The notes beneath the pieces were generated by a model that saw only the letters and a list, made by a program, of their open reading frames with translations, was not told the DNA's origin and searched no databases. Source: JABDII01 sp041576235 (GTDB taxonomy: Bacteria > Gemmatimonadota > Gemmatimonadetes > Gemmatimonadales > GWC2-71-9). From it: a stretch of DNA of 11,553 nt. Shown here piece by piece: positions 1 to 7,251 of the stretch. Location: assembly GCA_041576235.1 (NCBI GenBank), contig JBFGLJ010000088.1:1-11553 (forward strand), written 5' to 3'. Every line of letters starts with the position of its first letter. Position 1 is the first letter of the stretch. The position numbers and the translations under genes were made by a program.

Positions 1-1464
1 CGCGCGCCCGGGCGCACGGTCGTGACGGCAGGGGCCGAGAACGTGACGGCAGAGATCGAAGTCGAAGTGCGTCCCAATCCGGTGCGCACCATCCGCATCG
101 CCTCGGCGCCCGATGCCGTACGGACGGGTGACGTGGTGCGTCTCAGGGCGGAGCTCATGGATGCCGCTGGGCGCACGCTCTCAGGCGTGCCGCTCGAGTG
201 GAGTGTGGGAGGTGCTGGTGCCGATGTGCATGCGGGCGATCGCTTCGTGGCGGAGCGACCGGGCACGTATCCGGTGACGGCAACGGTCGGCGCGGTATCG
301 GCGACCGGTGCCATCACGGTCGTCGGCCGTCGTGACGGACGGAGCATCACGACGGTGGCACGGGCGAAGCTCCCGGGGGAGGCCCAGGCCGGCGAGCTCT
401 GGCCGGTGGGCGACGTCGTGTACGTCACCACGATCATGTCGGGCGGGAAGGTCTACGTGTTCGACGTCAGCGACCCGGCGGCGCCCGTGCTCACGGACTC
501 GCTGGTGGTGGACGGACGGATCGTGAACGACGTGATGACGACGGCGGACGGCCGGATCGGGGTGATCACGCGAGAGGGGGCGAGCACCAGACGGAACGGG
601 CTCGTGTTCTTCGACGCCTCGGACCCCCGTCACCCCAAGGTGATCTCGGAGTTTACCGAGACGGTGTCCGGTGGCGTCCACAGCGGGTTCGTGGATGGCC
701 GTCACGTGTATGTCACCGACGACGCCACGGGCTCGCTTCGGATCATCGACTTTTCTGATCCCATGCGTCCCCGACAGGTAGGGCGCTGGGAGATCCCCCG
801 CGACACGTTGACGGTGCAGGACGTGCTCGGCCTGGTCAATATCGCGCCCCAACGCTACCTCCACGACCTGTACGTCAAGGACGGACTCGTGTACCTCGCC
901 TACTGGCGGGACGGGTTGGTGATTTTAGATGTGGGGAACGGTGTCAGGGGAGGCAGCATCGAGAATCCCACGTTCGTGAGCCAGTTGACCTATGCCCACG
1001 CCGGCCTCTACCCGCCCGGGTTTATTGCGGGCACGCATGCCGTATTCCGCCATGGGGACCTGGTGTTCGTGGGTGACGAGTCGTACCCCGGGACCGTGGA
1101 TCTCGAGGCGAGGTCGGCCTTCCCGACCCGCGGCCTGCTCCATGTGGTCGACGTGAGCGACATCGCGCACCCGCTCCTCGTGGCGTACTGGGATCCCATC
1201 GAGTTCGGCGTGCACAACTTCTGGGCCGAGGGGGACCTGCTGTACATGGCGGCCTACGACGGCGGCGTGCGGGTGCTCGACATCTCGGGCGAGCTCCGTG
1301 GCGACCTGGGCCGGCAGGGCCGGCTCATCGGGCACCTCCCGACCGGCGCCTTGGACGGCTACCGGCCGAATGTGACGCTCGCGTGGAGCGCGATTCCGCA
1401 CCGGGGCCACGTCTACATCAGCGATATCAGTTCGGGGTTGTGGGTGGCGAGGGTGGGGCGGTGA
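1..1464 (+). CDS. LVIVD-repeat beta-propeller protein with N-terminal Ig-like domain (5' partial)
   Basis: The frame is open from base 1 and its first visible residues (GRTVVTAGAENVTAEIEVEV) read as the last strand of a bacterial Ig-like domain, so the GTG at 22 is probably internal and the real start lies left of the window. 487 residues are visible. Residues about 30-110 form a further Ig-like (BIG2-type) domain, ending PGTYPVTATVGAVSATGAITV. The rest carries LVIVD-type repeats: VFDVSDPAAPVL, FFDASDPRHPKVI, IIDFSDPMRPRQVG, VVDVSDIAHPLLVAY and RVLDISGEL, each following a 'VYV/LVYLA' strand. This pattern is typical of a beta-propeller. Such proteins are usually exported and of unknown ligand; no enzyme motif is seen. 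An export signal cannot be judged because the N-terminus is missing. Its TGA stop (1462-1464) is the first three bases of the heptad repeat array. It converges with the DUF2007 gene. Fold assignment is fairly sure; function is unknown. Confidence 0.85.
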   Translation, partial: RAPGRTVVTAGAENVTAEIEVEVRPNPVRTIRIASAPDAVRTGDVVRLRAELMDAAGRTLSGVPLEWSVGGAGADVHAGDRFVAERPGTYPVTATVGAVSATGAITVVGRRDGRSITTVARAKLPGEAQAGELWPVGDVVYVTTIMSGGKVYVFDVSDPAAPVLTDSLVVDGRIVNDVMTTADGRIGVITREGASTRRNGLVFFDASDPRHPKVISEFTETVSGGVHSGFVDGRHVYVTDDATGSLRIIDFSDPMRPRQVGRWEIPRDTLTVQDVLGLVNIAPQRYLHDLYVKDGLVYLAYWRDGLVILDVGNGVRGGSIENPTFVSQLTYAHAGLYPPGFIAGTHAVFRHGDLVFVGDESYPGTVDLEARSAFPTRGLLHVVDVSDIAHPLLVAYWDPIEFGVHNFWAEGDLLYMAAYDGGVRVLDISGELRGDLGRQGRLIGHLPTGALDGYRPNVTLAWSAIPHRGHVYISDISSGLWVARVGR

Positions 1465-1568
1465 GATGTGAGACGTGAGACGTGAGTTGTGAGTCGGGAG
1501 ACGTCGGTTATCGGTCGTTGAGGGCTGTTCGGCGAGGACTAACGACTGAGGACTCACGTCTCACGTCT
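1462..1568. repeat. Heptad inverted-repeat element, copy A (between convergent genes)
   Basis: The left arm is six consecutive 7-mers at 1462-1503: TGAGATG, TGAGACG, TGAGACG, TGAGTTG, TGAGTCG, GGAGACG. The right arm carries the same heptads on the opposite strand: minus strand 1563-1557 TGAGACG, 1556-1550 TGAGTCC, then TCAGTCG and TTAGTCC down to 1536. The 17 bases at 1471-1487 are a perfect inverted repeat of 1552-1568, with 64 nt between them. A transcript from either strand could therefore form a long stem, a reasonable place for bidirectional 3'-end formation. No U-tract is visible, so this is not a classical intrinsic terminator. The element contains the stop of the upstream gene and abuts the stop of the downstream convergent gene. 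A second copy lies at 7244-7389. Confidence 0.8.
1535..1554 (-). repeat. 20-nt core box of the heptad element, copy A
   Basis: Read on the minus strand this is AGTCCTCAGTCGTTAGTCCT. It matches the plus-strand box at 7289-7308 at 18 of 20 positions; both differences are C/T transitions. It sits just inside the heptad arm and is itself built of heptad-phase variants (TCAGTCG, TTAGTCC). The shared box is the best evidence that the two loci are copies of one element rather than independent simple repeats. Confidence 0.7.
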
Positions 1569-1569
1569 A

Positions 1570-1770
1570 TCAATCCTCCGCCGTGAGATCGGCCAGCACC
1601 TGCTGGGCCTCCTCCAGGTCGTCGTCGTTGACCACCATGACCGACGCGCCCTGGGCGGTGGTGCCGATCAGATTCTCGCCCTGGATCACGGACTCGATAC
1701 CGGCCGCCTCGAGCGCGGTGTGGGCCGAGTAGGCCAGGCTCAACGATACGGTGCGGAGGACTTCCTTCAT
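1570..1770 (-). CDS. DUF2007-type small protein (putative signal-transducing protein)
   Basis: This is a 66-residue protein starting MKEVLRTVSLSLAYSAHTALEAAGIESVIQGENLIGTTAQ and ending in an acidic helix, DDDLEEAQQVLADL. The pattern is an N-terminal strand, a helix carrying A-x-x-A-x-x-x-L-E-A-A-G-I, a strand V-I-x-G-E-N, a V-M-V strand, and a final D/E-x-x-x-A-x-x-L helix. That is the usual layout and length of the DUF2007 family, whose function is not established; some members are annotated as prokaryotic signal-transducing proteins. It looks cytoplasmic, with no signal peptide or membrane segment. The ATG at 1770 is the natural start by alignment. No strong Shine-Dalgarno is seen: an AGGCGG lies about 15 nt upstream, which is too far to be convincing. 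It follows the kinase gene by 53 nt on the same strand and may be read through from it. Its stop abuts repeat element A. Confidence 0.8.
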   Translation of the reverse strand: MKEVLRTVSLSLAYSAHTALEAAGIESVIQGENLIGTTAQGASVMVVNDDDLEEAQQVLADLTAED

Positions 1771-1797
1771 TCGGGCACAATGGCCCGCCTAGGCGCC

Positions 1798-1813
1798 GAG
1801 CGCAACCGCGCTC
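1798..1813 (-). terminator. Short perfect hairpin between kinase and DUF2007 genes
   Basis: The minus strand reads GAGCGC-GGTT-GCGCTC, a perfect 6-bp GC-rich stem with a 4-nt loop, 10 nt downstream of the kinase stop codon. The position suits a 3' hairpin for the kinase transcript. The following bases (GGCGCCTAGGCGGGCC) are GC-rich and lack a U-tract, so it is at most a weak or partial terminator, or a processing or attenuation structure before the DUF2007 gene. Confidence 0.3.
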
Positions 1814-1823
1814 TTCGGGGGTC

Positions 1824-4800
1824 TCAGGGAATCCGTTCGACGGGCGACACCTCGCCCTTGAGGCTGGCCACCGTCTGTCGCGCACGATCGACCAGCACTT
1901 GCGCGTTCTCGTCACCGTCGCGCCAGGCGTCGATGAATTTCTGATACATCGCGATGGCCTGGTTTCTGTTCCCCAGTTGCTGGTAGAGCGCCCCGCGCTC
2001 GGCCCAAGACAGGATGAGCAGCCCGGTGACTTCGGTTTTTGCGGGACCCAAGCGCACACCATGATCCAGGCGCTCATAGGTCTCGACCGCGCCGCTTGGG
2101 TCGCCCAGGCGGCTCCTGAGCCACGACCAGGCGTATGTCTCGATGAACTCGTCCTCGCTGGCGAATGTCGTGCCTCCACCAGGCTCCTGAGAGCCCGCGA
2201 GCAAGGCTCTGGCCTGGGCGCTGTCTCCCCGCGCCAGCGCGAGCCCGGCGCGTGCGCTGGGCCAGCGGTCGCGGTCGATGTAGTCGACGAAGTGGGCCAA
2301 GAGTGCGGTGTCGCCAGAAGTGAGATATGCCATCAGAAAGGGTGAGGTAGGATCCTGGCTGTCACTCTCACCGGCCAGAACCCTCCGATAGGCAACGGAA
2401 TCGTCCACGGATTCCCGGAGCAACCGGAGCAACTCCCGGCCGGCCCGGCTCACGTGGGCGCTATCGGTTCCCGACTGCGCCACCCTGTAAAACTCGACAA
2501 AGGCCATGACAACGGGCTTTGGAAGCGCTATCCCGTAGAGCGGCAGGGTGTCGATCGGCACCGCCCGAAGGAGCCGGTTGAGCATTTCTACGTCTTCCCG
2601 GGGATGGCCCGCCGCAGCGGGGATACCGACCAGAGCAGCATAAGGTTCCCACTCGGCCAATGAGGCAGAATCGGACAGCCCTGCGATAGCCGCACGCGCC
2701 GGTTCCAACGCGTCGGCGAATTTGCCTTGGCCATACAGGCTCAAGGCCTCGAGGCCCAAGGCCCGGGACTCGAGCCCGAGGTTCCGGAGGAAGGCCGCCT
2801 GGTTGCCGGCCTCCCGCCACCGTCCTTGCTGTACCAGGATGTCCGCCAACTGCGTCCGGGCCAGCACCGTGTTGGGCGAGGCGGACACCCACTGGTAGGC
2901 CGCTGCGACCTGCGAATCCGCCGCCGCCCGCCGGAGCTCGGCGAGAGTTTCTCCGCCGAAACGCCCTTCGAGCTCATCCGGTGTGCCATAGACTGCGCTG
3001 TCCCGGAGGCACACATAGGACTGCTCTGGTATGCTGCAGGTCCCCCAGCTTTGCACGATGTGCAAGTACGCGAGGGTATAACTGGGATCCAGGCTCTGCG
3101 CCCTTCGAAAGGCGGCCAGCGCCGTGCCGATGTTCCCCAGGGTGTCGGGATGCGGAAAATGGGTGCTCCCGTGGTGGTAGTGGGCCTCGCCCAGCTGGAA
3201 CCAGGCCTCGACGTCGGTCGAGTCGCGGGCGATGAGCCGCTCCGCGATGGATCGGGCCTTCCGCAGCTGGTCGCTCTCGTACGCCGAGTGGAACTCGACC
3301 AGCAGTTTGATCCGGGGCGGGAGCGCCTGGCTGTGCGCCTCCGCCTTGGCGATGAACTGGCGCCGCTTCTTGGGGTCGCTGCCGCCGGGCCGCCACCCTT
3401 CGTTGTTGCGGAGTCCGATGTATGCGAGGGCAAACGTCGAATCGAGTTCCACGGCGCGCGCGAAATAGACGTCGGCGGAATCGGTGTCGAACGCCTGGAG
3501 GGCGACGCTGCCTCGGAGGTAGGCCCGGTAGGCTTCGAGCGAGCGGGTGGTCTGGGTCACCAAGCCGGGCCGGAGACGGACCGGGGCGCCGCTCACCCGG
3601 AGGATCTTGGCCGTCAACGAGTCGAACGACACCCGCGGATCGGCCGTGCGCTCGACCCGGACGATCTCCGTCGCCAGCCGGTCGCCCGAGCCCACATCGT
3701 GCACCTTGGCCTCGAACGCCAGCGAGTCGCCCTCCCGGCGGATGTCACCCAGCACCAGGGTCCCCACCTTGGCGCGGCGGGCCATGGCCTGTGCCCGGTC
3801 GAAGTCGAGGTCCTGCGGGTCCCGGACCTCGCTTCGCCGCATGAGCGACGCGGTGCGCTCGTCGTCGAAGACCGTGAGGTCCTCCCAATGCGAGAGCCCG
3901 AGGCCCAGGAGGTTCATGGATGCCTCCTGGAGCCAGTCGTTGGCGGGGTCGCCGGTGCGGTTCTGGAAGGGAAAGACGATGAGGCTCTTCCTGGGGTCCA
4001 CCGATGTCCCGCCGTCGGGCCAGAGCAGCACCGCGGCCACCACCGCCGCCGCCCCGACAGCGCCCGCCAGCAGGATGCGGCGACCGGCCCGCGTCGTGCG
4101 CGCCGGGGTCGCCCGCGCGCCCTCGATCGCGGCGCGGAACTCGGCGGCGGTCTGCACCCGGTCCGCCGGATCCTTGGAGAGCGCCCGGGCGATGACGTCG
4201 CTCGCTCGGGCCGGCGTCGCCCGCCGGAGCTCGCTCACCGGTCTCGGCGTCTCCGTCAGGTGGGCGGCCACCATCGCCTGGGCCGTGGGCGCGTCGAATG
4301 GCGGTTGGCCCGCCAGCATCTCGTAGCCCACCACCGCCAGGGCGTAGATGTCGGCCCGGGCGTCGACATGGCGCTCACCGGCCGCCTGTTCCGGTGACAT
4401 GTAGCCCGGCGTCCCCACCGAGAGGCCCGTGCCGGTGAGGCGCTCGCCGCCCTTCACCTCCAGCAGCGCCCGGGCGATCCCGAAGTCGGCGAGCACCGCA
4501 TGGTCGCCCTCGAGCAGGATGTTCTCCGGCTTCAAGTCCCGATGCACCACGCCGTGCTCGTGGGCGTGCGCCAGCGCGTCCGCGACCTCGCCCAGGATCC
4601 GGAGGCTGAAGTCGACCGGCAGACTCCCCTCCTTCTCCATCCGGTCGCGGAGGGATTCCCCGGCCACGTAGGGCATGATGTAGTAGAGCAGATTGTCGCT
4701 GCTGCCCGCGGTGAGTACCGGCAGGATGTGCGGGTGTTGGAGATGGGCGGTGACCTCCATCTCCTGCTTGAAGCGGGCGAGACTGACTTCGCTGGTGAGC

Positions 4801-4952
4801 TCGGGCGGGAGGACCTTGACCACGACCTGTCGGTTGAGCGACACCTCGGTTGCCAGGAAGAGGCGGCTCATGCCGCCACTCTTCATTTCCTGCTCGATGG
4901 TGAACGCGTCACCCAGGGCGGCCTGCAGGCGGCCTGACAGTTCGGGCAGCAC
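1824..4952 (-). CDS. Transmembrane PknB-type Ser/Thr protein kinase with FlgO/TolB-like and TPR regions
   Basis: With a GTG start at 4952 the product is 1042 aa. The kinase domain covers about 17-275: ATP-binding Lys46 (VVVKVLPPEL), helix-C Glu64, catalytic loop HRDLKPEN 137-144 (Asp139, Asn144), DFG 156-158, GTPGYMSPE 180-188. All catalytic residues are present; the glycine loop is odd (EMKSGGMSR, Lys24 where the first Gly is expected). One membrane helix lies at about 293-311. A FlgO/TolB/CadC-like module starts SLIVFPFQNRTGDP (about 323-440), followed by TPR-like repeats from about 472 to the end (RGSVALQAF..., FRRAQSLDPSYTLAYLH, LGNRNQAIAMYQKF). It is inferred to be a membrane sensor kinase with an extracytoplasmic TPR array; substrate unknown. 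The frame stays open to 5183, but that part overlaps the permease gene and reads as low-complexity shadow. The GTG at 4952 gives VLPELSGRLQAALGDAFTIEQE, the family-typical N-terminus, and has a GGAG upstream. It lies 65 nt after the permease on the same strand. Confidence 0.9.
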   Translation of the reverse strand: MLPELSGRLQAALGDAFTIEQEMKSGGMSRLFLATEVSLNRQVVVKVLPPELTSEVSLARFKQEMEVTAHLQHPHILPVLTAGSSDNLLYYIMPYVAGESLRDRMEKEGSLPVDFSLRILGEVADALAHAHEHGVVHRDLKPENILLEGDHAVLADFGIARALLEVKGGERLTGTGLSVGTPGYMSPEQAAGERHVDARADIYALAVVGYEMLAGQPPFDAPTAQAMVAAHLTETPRPVSELRRATPARASDVIARALSKDPADRVQTAAEFRAAIEGARATPARTTRAGRRILLAGAVGAAAVVAAVLLWPDGGTSVDPRKSLIVFPFQNRTGDPANDWLQEASMNLLGLGLSHWEDLTVFDDERTASLMRRSEVRDPQDLDFDRAQAMARRAKVGTLVLGDIRREGDSLAFEAKVHDVGSGDRLATEIVRVERTADPRVSFDSLTAKILRVSGAPVRLRPGLVTQTTRSLEAYRAYLRGSVALQAFDTDSADVYFARAVELDSTFALAYIGLRNNEGWRPGGSDPKKRRQFIAKAEAHSQALPPRIKLLVEFHSAYESDQLRKARSIAERLIARDSTDVEAWFQLGEAHYHHGSTHFPHPDTLGNIGTALAAFRRAQSLDPSYTLAYLHIVQSWGTCSIPEQSYVCLRDSAVYGTPDELEGRFGGETLAELRRAAADSQVAAAYQWVSASPNTVLARTQLADILVQQGRWREAGNQAAFLRNLGLESRALGLEALSLYGQGKFADALEPARAAIAGLSDSASLAEWEPYAALVGIPAAAGHPREDVEMLNRLLRAVPIDTLPLYGIALPKPVVMAFVEFYRVAQSGTDSAHVSRAGRELLRLLRESVDDSVAYRRVLAGESDSQDPTSPFLMAYLTSGDTALLAHFVDYIDRDRWPSARAGLALARGDSAQARALLAGSQEPGGGTTFASEDEFIETYAWSWLRSRLGDPSGAVETYERLDHGVRLGPAKTEVTGLLILSWAERGALYQQLGNRNQAIAMYQKFIDAWRDGDENAQVLVDRARQTVASLKGEVSPVERIP

Positions 4953-4956
4953 TCCG

Positions 4957-4960
4957 CTCC
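4957..4960 (-). promoter_or_regulatory. Ribosome binding site supporting the kinase GTG start
   Basis: GGAG on the minus strand, 4 nt before the GTG at 4952-4950. The spacing is short but workable. Together with the family-like N-terminus it favours this start over the much earlier in-frame ATG at 5183, which lies inside the permease gene. Confidence 0.45.
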
Positions 4961-5017
4961 GAAGCCAAGAGACCCTTGAAGCTACGGCCCGAACGCCGGG
5001 GGGGCCAGAAAACGCGC

Positions 5018-6130
5018 TCAGTCCGCGCGCCGGAACCGCCTGGCCGCGAGCCAGAGCAGCGCCGGACCCATCGCCGCGAGCCACAGCAGCTGGGGCCAGA
5101 GGTGCTCGATCCCGGTGCCCTTCAAGAACACGCCGCGGATGATCTCGAGGAAATGGCGGAGCGGGTTGAGCAGGGTGAGCCACTGGAACGGCTCCGGCAT
5201 GCTCGCCACCGGAAACATGAACCCGCTCAGGAGAATGACCGGCATGAACACCAGGAAGCTCGCCATGAAGGCCTCCTGCTGGGTGTTCGAGACGGTCGAG
5301 ATCAAGAGACCGGCGCCGAGCGCGGGCAACAGATAGAGGACACTGCTCAACACCAACAGCAAGAGGCTCCCCCGGAGCGGGATCCCGAACCAGAGGAGGG
5401 CCACCACCGTGATCACGGTCAAGTCCGCGAGACCGATGATGCCGAAGGGCAGGGTCTTGCCGGCGATCAGCTCCCCCGGGGTGAGCGGGCTCACCCTGAG
5501 CTGTTCGAGCGTGCCGATCTCGCGCTCCCGGACCACCGCGAGCGAGGTGAGCAAGAGCGCCACCAGCATGATGATCACCCCGATCACCGCTGGCACGTTG
5601 TAGTTCCGGCTCGCGAGATCGGGATTGAACCAGGCCCGCTCCTCGAGCGCCAACACGCTGGCCGGATCCCGTTCGGCCGACCGGGCGCCAAAGCTCGCCA
5701 CGATCCGTTCGGCGTAGCCCCGCGCCACCAGGGCCGTGTTGGAGTTGGTGCCGTCGAGCAGGATCTGCACCGAGGCACCCTGGCCGGTCTCGAGATCGCG
5801 CGAGAAATCCTTGGGGATCACGAGCCCCACGATGGCGTCACCATGGTCCAGGGCCCGCACCAGGTCGCCCGGGCGCTCGGAGGCATCGACCACTTGGAAA
5901 TACCCGGAGGCCACGAAGGCATCCACCAGCTCGCGCGAGACCTGAGAGCGATCGTGGTCTACGACATACGTGGGCGTGTTCCGGATGTCGGTCGACACCG
6001 CGTAGCCGAACACGATCAGCTGGATCATGGGTGCCACGAAGATCACCCGCCGCATCCGGGGATCGCGGAAGAGCTGACGGAACTCCTTCCGGAGCATCTC
6101 GAGCACCCGCTCGACCATTGCGTTGCCCAT
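5018..6130 (-). CDS. ABC-2 type transporter permease (YbhR-like), second permease of the efflux pump
   Basis: Product of 370 aa, inner-membrane half of an ABC-2 exporter. N-terminal cytoplasmic helix MVERVLEMLRKEFRQLFRDPRMRR, then a first membrane helix (VIFVAPMIQLIVFGYAVS). A large extracytoplasmic domain of about 130 residues follows (TYVVDHDRSQVSRELVDAF..., IVGLVIPKDFSRDLETGQG...), then about five further membrane helices, including VIGVIIMLVALLLTSLAVV and FLVFMPVILLSGFMFPVASM. The conserved segment EREIGTLEQLRVSPLTPGELIAGK is the usual ABC-2 coupling region. Its ATG at 6130-6128 shares one base with the upstream stop (TGATG), indicating translational coupling; a second ATG at 6118 would remove four residues. 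The frame continues upstream to 6643 but only as shadow of the neighbouring permease. It resembles the paralogue upstream throughout, so the two probably form a heterodimeric membrane channel, as in E. coli YbhS/YbhR. Substrate unknown. Confidence 0.92.
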   Translation of the reverse strand: MGNAMVERVLEMLRKEFRQLFRDPRMRRVIFVAPMIQLIVFGYAVSTDIRNTPTYVVDHDRSQVSRELVDAFVASGYFQVVDASERPGDLVRALDHGDAIVGLVIPKDFSRDLETGQGASVQILLDGTNSNTALVARGYAERIVASFGARSAERDPASVLALEERAWFNPDLASRNYNVPAVIGVIIMLVALLLTSLAVVREREIGTLEQLRVSPLTPGELIAGKTLPFGIIGLADLTVITVVALLWFGIPLRGSLLLLVLSSVLYLLPALGAGLLISTVSNTQQEAFMASFLVFMPVILLSGFMFPVASMPEPFQWLTLLNPLRHFLEIIRGVFLKGTGIEHLWPQLLWLAAMGPALLWLAARRFRRAD

Positions 6131-7251
6131 CAGCCGATCCGCTTCCGGAAGATCCGGGTCGCGAGCGCCAAGCCCACCACCGCGAAGACGATCATCAGGA
6201 GCCCCTGCACCCGCAGCACCTCGACCCCTACGCCCTTGAGGAAGATTCCCCTTGTCACCACCAGGAAGTAGCGGGCCGGCACCAGGTAGGTCACCGCCTG
6301 GAGCGGAGCCGGCATCACCTCGATCGCGAACATGAACCCGCTCAAGAGAAAGGCCGGCAGGAAGGTGGCGATCATGGCCAGCTGGGTGGCCAGCACCTGG
6401 CTCTTGGCCACGGCGGAGATGAACATGCCGAGACCCAAGGCGCCGATCAGGAACGCGGTGGCCAGGATCATCAGGAGTACGGCGTTTCCCCGGAACGGCA
6501 CCCCGAACAGGAGCACCCCGGTCAGCGTCACCACCACCACGTCGATCAATCCGATGACCAGATAGGGCGCCAACTTCCCCAGTACCACCTCGAGCCGGTG
6601 CACCGGAGTGGCGGCCAGCTGCTCCATGGTGCCCCGTTCCCACTCCCGAGCGATGGTGAGCGAGGTGAGCATGGCGGCGATCACCATCATGATCACGGCC
6701 ACCAACCCGGGCACGATCATGTTCCGGCTCGAGAGGTCCTCGTTGTACCAGACCCGGCTCTCGCCAGTGAGGGGGAGGGCGACCCGCTGCCCTTCCACCG
6801 CGATGGCGGTCGAGTACGAGAGCGCCACCGCACGGGTGTAGCCCAAGACGATGCTCGCGGTGTTGGCGTCGCTCCCGTCCACCAGGGCCTGGAGCGATGC
6901 GGGACTCTCTCCACCCATGTCTTCCGCGAAATCGGGCGGCACCACCAGCGCCAGGAGGATCCGGCCGCGCTCCATCAGGGGGCCGATCGCGTCCGGGCGC
7001 TCCAGGGTCTCGACCACGGTGAAGTACCCCGACGACCGAAACGCGTCGATCAGCTCTCGGCTGGCCCGGGTCCGGCTCTGGTCCAGCACCGCGGTGGGGA
7101 TGTCGTCCACGTCCCAGGTGATGGCGTAGCCGAACAGGATCACCAACAGCACCGGAAGCAGGAACCCCAGCGCCAGACTCCGCGGGTCGCGCCGGAGCTG
7201 GATGGCTTCCTTCCGGGCGATGGCCCAGAAGCGGGTGGGGGAGAGAGTCAT
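6130..7251 (-). CDS. ABC-2 type transporter permease (YbhS-like), first permease of the efflux pump
   Basis: Product of 373 aa from the ATG at 7251. It starts MTLSPTRFWAIARKEAIQLRRDPRSLALGF, followed by membrane helix 1 (LLPVLLVILFGYAITW). An extracytoplasmic domain follows (TAVLDQSRTRASRELIDAFRSSGYF..., LVVPPDFAEDMGGESPASLQALVDGSDANTA), then about five C-terminal helices with the coupling segment EWERGTMEQLAATPVHRLEVVLGK. It is paralogous to the downstream permease, with the same DLxSRN motif before helix 2. An in-frame ATG at 7272 would add MTHDSRL, but those seven codons are made entirely of the intergenic heptad repeat, so the 7251 start is preferred. Neither start has a Shine-Dalgarno sequence, because repeat element B runs up to the initiation codon. 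Role: membrane half of the efflux ABC transporter, with the two ATPases encoded just upstream. Confidence 0.92.
   Translation of the reverse strand: MTLSPTRFWAIARKEAIQLRRDPRSLALGFLLPVLLVILFGYAITWDVDDIPTAVLDQSRTRASRELIDAFRSSGYFTVVETLERPDAIGPLMERGRILLALVVPPDFAEDMGGESPASLQALVDGSDANTASIVLGYTRAVALSYSTAIAVEGQRVALPLTGESRVWYNEDLSSRNMIVPGLVAVIMMVIAAMLTSLTIAREWERGTMEQLAATPVHRLEVVLGKLAPYLVIGLIDVVVVTLTGVLLFGVPFRGNAVLLMILATAFLIGALGLGMFISAVAKSQVLATQLAMIATFLPAFLLSGFMFAIEVMPAPLQAVTYLVPARYFLVVTRGIFLKGVGVEVLRVQGLLMIVFAVVGLALATRIFRKRIG

Noticed and set aside
925..1557. Minus-strand open frame starting in the heptad repeat (SLVLAEQPSTTDNRRLPTHNSRL...)
   Set aside because: It is antisense to the LVIVD gene; its N-terminus is repeat DNA and the rest is His/Pro/Arg-rich without a domain pattern.
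1462..1568. CRISPR array
   Set aside because: Repeat units are 7 bp with no spacers of regular length; the pattern is tandem and inverted, not repeat-spacer.
1787..1794. GCCTAGGC palindrome upstream of the DUF2007 gene as an operator
   Set aside because: An 8-bp palindrome in GC-rich DNA is expected by chance and has no second half-site.
2727..4397. Long plus-strand open frame (556 codons) opposite the kinase gene
   Set aside because: Antisense shadow of a high-GC gene: the product is rich in Arg, Gly, Pro and His with no domain pattern, while the minus strand encodes a clear kinase/TPR protein.
4953..5183. 77-residue N-terminal extension of the kinase from the ATG at 5183
   Set aside because: It overlaps the permease 3' end, is low-complexity Pro/Arg/Ala, and precedes the family-like N-terminus at the GTG at 4952.
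6131..6643. Upstream extension of the second permease frame as a separate or fused gene
   Set aside because: It lies wholly within the first permease gene in another frame, is Gly/Arg/Pro-rich, and is ended by the coupled TGATG start.
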